Assembly (NCBI GenBank): GCA_026874595.1
Contig: CM049307.1
Span: 56,505,870 to 56,569,869, forward strand
Direction of reading: 5' to 3'
Length of the DNA: 64,000 nt
From: Sipunculus nudus
Lineage: Eukaryota > Annelida > Sipuncula > Golfingiida > Sipunculidae
Shown here: positions 57,285-64,000 of the stretch, piece after piece
Layout of the letters: every line of letters starts with the position of its first letter
Position numbering within the stretch: the stretch's first letter is position 1
Notes under the pieces: generated by a model
Database searches by the model: none
What the model was told of the DNA's origin: nothing
Seen by the model: the letters and a program-made list of their open reading frames with translations, nothing else
Made by a program: the position numbers and the translations under genes

Positions 57285-58003
57285 AATACAGTTAGAAATA
57301 GACCAAGCCACACCATATACCAGGCGCTCAGTATAATTCTTGAGCGCTACTCTGACCCTTCAGATGGTGAATTATCTGATGTTGGCAAAGATGTTGGTGA
57401 TGATCGTATTGATTGTCCTGAAATTACTTCTGATAGTCCTGAAGACACTTCTGAAGTTACTTTTGATTGTCCTAAAGTCACTTCTGAAGTTACTTTTGAT
57501 TTTCCTGAAGTTATTTCTGAAGTTACTTTTGATTGTCCTGAACTCACTTCTGAAGTTACTTTTGATTGTCCTGAAGTCACTTCTGAAGTTACTTTTGATT
57601 GTCCTGAAATCACTTCTGAAGTTAACTCTGATAGTCCTGAAGTCACTTCTGAAGTTATTTCTGATTGTACTGCAGTCCTTGGACGAGACCTTAATGATGG
57701 CCTTCTACATCAACTTTTGCAAAATCTCCAGGCAATTCAGAAATCTGTGAAATCAGCATTTATAGACCTTAGCATGCTTGAGGTTTACCAACACGCCGCC
57801 TAGGGAACTCCAGCATCCAAAAAGCGTTGCTACTTCTATCCGAGACCAGACAGGCAGACAGAAAAGTTCGACGATGTTGCACCATCTGTGACAGTTATGC
57901 CTACGCAGACCACTCTATCTTCAGCATACAATGCGTTGATTGTCGTCTAAGCTACAGAAATATAAGACTTAAAGCAGTTTACTCCCATTTTTCATTTCCT
58001 TAG
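57285..58003 (+). pseudogene. Relic with 33-bp coding repeats and a piggyBac-like Cys-rich tail
   Basis: A 172-codon frame without ATG runs from 57285 to a TAG at 57801-57803. It reads Y-Q-A-L-S-I-I-L-E-R-Y-S-D-P, then about eight 11-residue repeats (PEVTSEVTFDC type, 33 bp), then L-L-H-Q-L-L-Q-N-L-Q-A-I-Q-K-S-V. A possible acceptor (AAAATACAG) ends at 57291. After the stop, with one frameshift, comes KKRCYFYPRPDRQTE, then RCCTICDSYAYADHS and IQCVDC to a stop at 58001-58003. The spacing of Cys and His resembles the C-terminal zinc-binding region of piggyBac-type transposases, with two expected Cys positions reading Tyr. It is broken by a stop and a frameshift. Confidence 0.45.
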
Positions 58004-60140
58004 AGAATTTGGTAAGTTTCTTTAATACCAAAGATAAACAAGACTTGTACCATGTGTTATTGAAACCCTTATTTAATGTACATTTTCTCTCATATGTTGT
58101 ATTTTCTGTTCTACATTTGTCCAAAAAGCCTATATTAACCATTAGATAATCAAACAACTGTAATATTCATGCATTATACATTGATTATACAAATGTTGGA
58201 TAAAAATTGAATATGAATATGTAGGATAAAAAATAGATCCTATGAAATTACGGACACAATATAATTTACTCTGAAGTTTTTCAGTAGCTTAAGGATATTG
58301 AATGCTATCGTCTAAATAATTCTCACAGCTTAAAAATAAAAATAATTTTAAAAAAATGTAGGTTTTTCGCAGCATCTCTGAACTAGGATGCCATCATGGC
58401 GGCTCGCTGGGTTGTGCATCACGGCGGCTGACTGAGTTGTGATGAACGAGATTTATAAAATTCCAATTTTGCATCAGTAGTCGTTAAATTATAAACAGCA
58501 TTATCATTAATCGCGTGATAAAACACATGCAAACAGAATGAAACACAGTGGATATGGAAATTTGCACATGCCGATGTTGAAGGGGAGAATTTGTTCCTGT
58601 TAACTAACAAACCCTAGAATATTAAAAATCCGATTTCTTTTAGAAAGTCATCCTGTTTCTTCATAATTTATTCTTTATTTTCCCTGTAGACATTTAGAAT
58701 AACTGTCATGTTGCGAATAGAAAGAAATTCAAACAAATGACAGACCTATAAGACAGATTTCGTTGAAGCAGCAGGTTTTGTTTGATCTTCTTTCAATACA
58801 CAAACTGGCATGTATTGTCATATAAATATTTTTACGATATGTGTACGTTTAACGCAATGCGATCACATATTAAATCCAGGCAGTGTAGTTCTTTAAAGAA
58901 AAACCCTTATCACGTACAGTACAGTGCTGATGAGCAGGGGTGTAAATTGTACAATCATGATGAACACGGGAATTAAATAATTATTTTATCCAGGGGCTGA
59001 TGGTATTCAAATAAAATCAGGCCGACTGCGGTCCATAATTAGTTTCCAACTTAATGGGACTGATGTCGTCTTTCAAGCACTATCAATATTGTCATTTTTA
59101 TTTATCACGACACAGTGACATACGAAGACCAGGTCCGTAATTAGTTTCTCTCACAAAGGAAACCTCTTTCCCTGAGGGCTGAACGATCTTCACCTTTCGA
59201 ACAATGTGTCATTGTGTCTCATTGTCATTTTCATTTGTCACAGCGCTGTGCTTTTTATTTCTAGAAAATAAAGACACAATGCATGTGTGCAAGCAAAATG
59301 TATCCCACCAAGACTCTTCTTTGCCCCTGCTTTATTTCATTTTGATGGCTTGATCTGTCTCCAAGTATTAAGTGCTAGCTCTATTAAGTACGTCTAGATG
59401 AAGAATCCCGGTTTAGTTTTGTACAAAGAAACAGGGCGGTGGTAAATACTTCCTTTCATTTATATCTTGGCGGTTACAAGCCCCCATGACCACCGCACCT
59501 GCGGACATTTGGTGTGTAGCCATCCCCATTGCTAGAAGCTTACACCGATTTATCACTGAAAGGCGAACTCGTTTGTCGAAGCCCCGGTCTCTCGGCCTTT
59601 AATCGTTTGTCTTTTTATAAATTAAACTTTCACGTCTTGCTTACAAAAATGTCATTTGATAAAAGTAATCACCTCTTTATTCCTGTTTTATTTTAGCCCC
59701 AATAGTATGGACCCACATTTGGAATATGCGAGATTGGAAAATAACCAGTCCGATTACGTATATCAAAAGTTAGTCTAGGCCCTAACTATGGTTAACAATT
59801 TTTTTCCCGTAGATATCTATTGTGCTCAGGAAACAATCCGTCATCTCATAACCACCCTCGTCCTGAACTGCGCGATGGTCCGTAAATCTCTCCATTAACT
59901 TTATACTTCTTATTAATATCTAGCGCAATTTTCATTGTCGCCTGATCCCCAAAACGTGAAAAATACTCCTTTTCTAAATGATCAAACAGCTGATTTTCCT
60001 TTAACTTGTTCTATATAAAAGCTACCACGATATTTTTATAAATATAGTTATTAAGTTATACAGCTATATACATAAGTGTACAACGAAAGTAACGAAACAA
60101 TCATTCGAAAATTGTTTAACATAGTTAAATAGAAACTTGC
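58004..60140. other. Intergenic, nothing recognised
   Basis: AT-rich. A 25-bp imperfect duplication ('cggctcgctgggttgtg' and 'cggctgactgagttgtg') lies at 58395-58442. No exon was supported. Confidence 0.45.
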
Positions 60141-60315
60141 ACTTAGAGAGCGGAGACCTTCGCTGAGGCAGCTCATTAGCCAAATATGGTTTTGTCAGCT
60201 ATCCTGAAACCTTAATTAAAATTCATTGGTAGCTTTGTGAGTAATGTTGCTAACAGACATTCAGATATAGATGAACAGACAGACAAACCAACGCCGGCAA
60301 GAACATAACCCCCGC
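60140..60315 (+). repeat. Dispersed repeat with CCCCCGCCGG end
   Basis: 'gagagcggagaccttcgctgaggca' matches the reverse of 50395-50440, and the 3' portion ('gacagacaaacc', then 'cataacccccgccgg') matches the style of 25480-25560. This links those two fragments into one repeat family. Confidence 0.5.
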
Positions 60316-62066
60316 CGGTAAAAATCGTTTCATTATGATTATATGTATATACTTTATACTTAACTTTGTGGAATGTACTGATAAATAAAACATGGTTTTT
60401 TTCTTGATAAGCACAATTATTTTTTTTACAATGTTATCTGCTTACACGCCATTTCTGCATTAGATTCTTCAGATATAAGGTATAATTGCAATTGTGTATT
60501 TCAGTGACAGATAGGACCAACTATCAAGAATATATTCAATAATGATGAAATTATATATATAACAGTAAAAAAATATGAACATGTTGAACATCATTCTAAA
60601 CGAAGAACGTTTCAATGCAAGCATGAACTTATTCGCAAAATAGCCTCTATAAATGTAGCAGACTAGCAGTTCAAATAAAAAAGCAAATCTCCCGGTGAAG
60701 CAAGGTGTTCAGTTTGGCAGAAAATAACAACGAAAATAAACAGCACATGAATATGATGCAAGTCAGATGATTTATAAAAGTTTTTATGAGTCAGAACGTT
60801 TTCCTTGGTCGCCACCACCGGGCCGATCGAGAGGGCCCGCTATTAGTAATAATAACAATCCAAGTGAAATAAATACAGTTTAAAGTAATGTAAGTGGAGA
60901 AGAAGACTATTTTCTCCAACAATTGCGAATCACATTTTAAGTTGCCCTGGTGACTATTGTAATATATTAAAGGGAGCGTTTTTTTGTGGCATATGCAATG
61001 CGTATTGTGTTATATGGATGCAACATGCATAAACTCGAATTCTAAATGAAAATAAATCCGTTCTTCTAAGCGGCAGGTTATTCAACTAAAATTTATTTAA
61101 TTTAATTGACACACTGTGTGTAAAAGTTAAAAGCACCTATGTCATTTTCTGTCATATATAACTCTGTCAAATTCTGAAAGTTTGAAGATTAACTATTATT
61201 GTTTGTATAATGGATTAATTATTATTAAATACATATGAGCAAAGTTTCAGTTTCTGAAGCTTAGGTTCTGTGTGAAGCGTTTATTGACATATCAGTCACT
61301 AGAATAGGAAATTAGGTTTCATTATTTATTAAAACTTATAAATAATTATGATTGCGGAAGGATGCGATCCCATCAATTCGAGCCGGCACTTGATAAATAT
61401 GGTACGGCCAAGCTTTGTCGGTGATAGGCTATCAAATATATTTCTGTGACCATCAGTAAGAAATAAATATAAAATATGCCAAGAAAACCCTTTCGCAGCT
61501 GTTTTAAGAATTGTATCCTTAATATTAATGATGACGGACAGAAATTCTCCAAGGACGCTATTTCTAACATCAATTATAACTAAATTGTTCTAAGTGCGGA
61601 AATTTAACTTCTTAATGAATGACCAAATTGACTGACCCAAAAATATATCATGAAATGAAGATTACTTAGCTCTAAGGTTAATTGCCTTACAGATTTATTT
61701 GACATGCTTTCCGATGAATTGATTCAATCCGGAGCAATTTATATACATTCATTAAAGCTATATATTTTAACTGAATTTTTTTCATAGGATAAACATATTG
61801 AAACGTCATGTGGTGTTTTATTTTAGAATATTATTCTTTTAAGTCAAAGTTTCTCTTTTTTATTGACTTCGAATCCATTTAAAATGAACCTGGATCCACG
61901 CGAGAAGTCTACAGTTTTAATAATGTCTCTATACTTTTTTGTATACTTGCTACGAACATGCTGCAAGGAAGGGTCCATAGTTGCGTGACTTCCGGGCTGG
62001 TCTTTAATCAGTGATAAAATAAGGGGAAAATATCGATAAACTGTCTGACACTTTAGTTTTCATGTG

Positions 62067-62069
<3 letters not shown>
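60316..62069. other. Intergenic, nothing recognised
   Basis: AT-rich sequence without splice-flanked frames. Confidence 0.45.

Positions 62070-62128
<59 letters not shown>
62070..62128. repeat. (AT)n microsatellite
   Basis: AT units with a single CAT interruption. Confidence 0.95.
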
Positions 62129-64000
62129 TCCATCCAAATATGCCCTATCGTTCCAATTTGATGTAAAACGTGATCATAAGTTTTATGAGGTTTATTAAAA
62201 CCAGGATTGGCTGGCCCAGGGTATACCGTATAAGCTGGTGGTATTCAAGAAAGAGCCATAACAACATAATATAAAAACTACAGATTTTCCGGTGGAACTC
62301 AAGAAACAACATAATATAAACATGCGGGGGGTATCTTCGCAGGAATAGAGCATCAGTCAAAATTAGAGGATGAAATAACGGAGTCGAAATTAGACCAGTG
62401 AAGCTCCACCATCTACAATGCCATTAATACATTAAACGTGTATATTAAGGAATATTAAAGTGTACCATGTTTTTACTGATCTTATCCAGAGAGTGATATT
62501 TCTATATGCTTATTGATGATTAAAAAATATGTTGTTGAACAGAAATGTAATCCAATATGAAATGATATTCCGCGAAGTTCTTCTCGGTTGAATTTCAGCA
62601 GCAAATTAATTAAAGTGTTGTTTTCCTGCTATGTACTGAAAGGGCCCTTTTCTTTATTTATTGTCCATGACAAGCTGCTTTGAGTATATATATATATCCA
62701 TGAAATGAAACGAATGTGTCTCCTCGGTTTGATAGGAAAAACAATTCTACAAAATTACCATTATAATAAACTAGCTGATAAACCCTGAAACTGGGCTTTT
62801 TAATCGGACTTGGGGAGGGGGGGATTATTTAATGAGATGAGGTGTTTACCGAAAGCAGTTCGACTGTTTTCGGTGGTAGCTCCACGCAATTTTAAAATAA
62901 AGAAAAAATCACTCAAATGATGTGTACTTTAAAAATTATTTATATCTGCCAGATATAAAACAATAACCTTAAAAACGAGTCATACATAACGCGGTTTATG
63001 GAAACATTGAGGACTAAACTAAGCCAAATTCTCTTTATAAGTATTAGATGTGTGGAAAGCTACACTGAGACATCTTTGGAAAAAGTTAAGACTAAGCCGA
63101 CGAGACGGGACCCACTCCCGAGCAGCTGAATCTGTTCTGAAATTTCAAAAAGGATTTTTGCCTTTGTCCGTGCGAGGGTGTGTGTGTGATAGAAAGGAAA
63201 CAGAACAATCTCTTTATGAAAAGAACTGTGCTCTGATGGAAATAGCCACGTCCTTGGGGTTAAATGTGTCAAATGTTTTCGAAAAAAGGATTAATCCGCT
63301 GTAGATTTTTGCCGGGAGAAGATGTTCCTAGTTCGTGTGCTTGTGTGTGTGTTAATGTGTGTATTTGTTGACAACATAACTCACGCATACGTGAATGGAA
63401 TCTCATGGCATTTCGTAAATAGGTCAATGAAAAATCGATTATATTTGGTGTGGATCCGGTTCATGATCCAGATTAAAAAAAGTCATCAAGGAATATTCAC
63501 TGATGTACAGTCACTTATACACAAATGAAAACTGGAATATGGTTCGAGTACGTGAATGCAAACATATGGCGGATGCTTGCATTCCTTTGGATGCAGATTC
63601 CTAGTTTGTTCTGCTATCAAAGATAAGCGAAAATACCTACCATACAAATGTATATGTTGTGTTACTTATCCTATAACATTAAGCCGCAAACTTCACTTAA
63701 CGAGAGACTAGTCGTTCCCTGATGAACGTAATAATCCGGATCTTCTTTGACGCAATAATCCGGGTCTTTTGTGAAGTCAACATAGATCACCTTGTCCACG
63801 CCATTTCCTTAATAGCCCATGTAAGTTTAAAGCACCTTGCTTTATAACAAAATTTCTTAAAAGAGTCTTTATTTGTTTAAATTTAATATTGTTAGAGAAT
63901 TGGCAATAGTTCGAGAAAGTTGTAATTAAATGTTGAGAAGGATCGATATATTTTTTAGATGTTGAAAGGCAAAATCAATTTACCGATCTACTCCAAATTT
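62129..64000. other. Intergenic, nothing recognised
   Basis: It contains a loose direct repeat near 62230-62325 ('caacataatataaa' twice) and a 25-bp direct repeat at 63720-63772 ('aataatccgg.tctt'). Short frames at 63050-63528 have no recognisable domains. Confidence 0.45.

Noticed and set aside
57340-57750. Leu/Val/Ile-rich 136-codon frame with an ATG
   Set aside because: It is the shifted reading of the 33-bp repeat; the acidic frame from 57285 continues beyond the repeat into non-repetitive protein-like sequence.

Overview
The window is eukaryotic nuclear DNA from an animal, AT-rich and full of introns, microsatellites and transposon relics. No bacterial, viral or organellar gene set is visible. 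The split genes use GT-AG introns. The background repeats (tRNA-derived SINEs, a non-LTR retrotransposon, TA-flanked MITEs, and GACGGA/CCCCCGCC-type and 'gcggaggtctgcgcgc'-type dispersed repeats) suggest a lophotrochozoan, most likely a mollusc and perhaps a bivalve. This host guess rests on repeat style and is tentative.

The left 37 kb is a local cluster of monocarboxylate-transporter-like (SLC16-like, major facilitator superfamily) genes. Four nearly complete genes and two relics share one architecture. A 34-nt first coding exon is followed by two exons of exactly 144 nt, one long exon of variable length carrying the TM5-TM10 region and the cytosolic loop, and a final exon of 128-158 nt. 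Every intron sits in phase 1. In order they are: pseudogene A (1-681, +); gene B (3158-7701, +, 447 aa); pseudogene B' (8136-9917, +, only first and last exon recognisable); gene C (14695-19454, +, with a 2-nt deletion in its long exon); gene E (21913-26280, -, 557 aa); gene D (30438-37031, +, 820 aa, with ten 63-bp repeats in its central loop). C and E converge; E and D are head to head about 4.2 kb apart. B, B' and A are the closest relatives and look like a recent local duplication series. The proteins should be 12-TM plasma-membrane carriers, but they lack the usual SLC16 N-terminal DGGWGW-type signature, so their substrate cannot be inferred.

The space between and inside these genes holds a 14-unit 20-bp minisatellite, several tandem arrays with periods of about 126 or 144 bp, a tRNA-derived SINE family, several MITE families, and a decayed LINE with another element nested in its reverse transcriptase domain.

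The right 27 kb (37-64 kb) has no gene that can be called with confidence. It contains possible isolated exons on the minus strand (41577-41842, 43552-43705, 50796-50954, 51135-51337), a strand-asymmetric A-rich tract (43.7-46.7 kb), a structured repeat with nested hairpins (46028-46240), a CpG-rich block with a perfect palindromic NRF1-type site (46.8-48.3 kb), and a relic with 33-bp coding repeats followed by a Cys-rich tail resembling a piggyBac-type transposase C-terminus (57285-58003). Long (AT)n, (GA)n and (AAT)n tracts make up much of the rest and account for most of the apparent open reading frames there.
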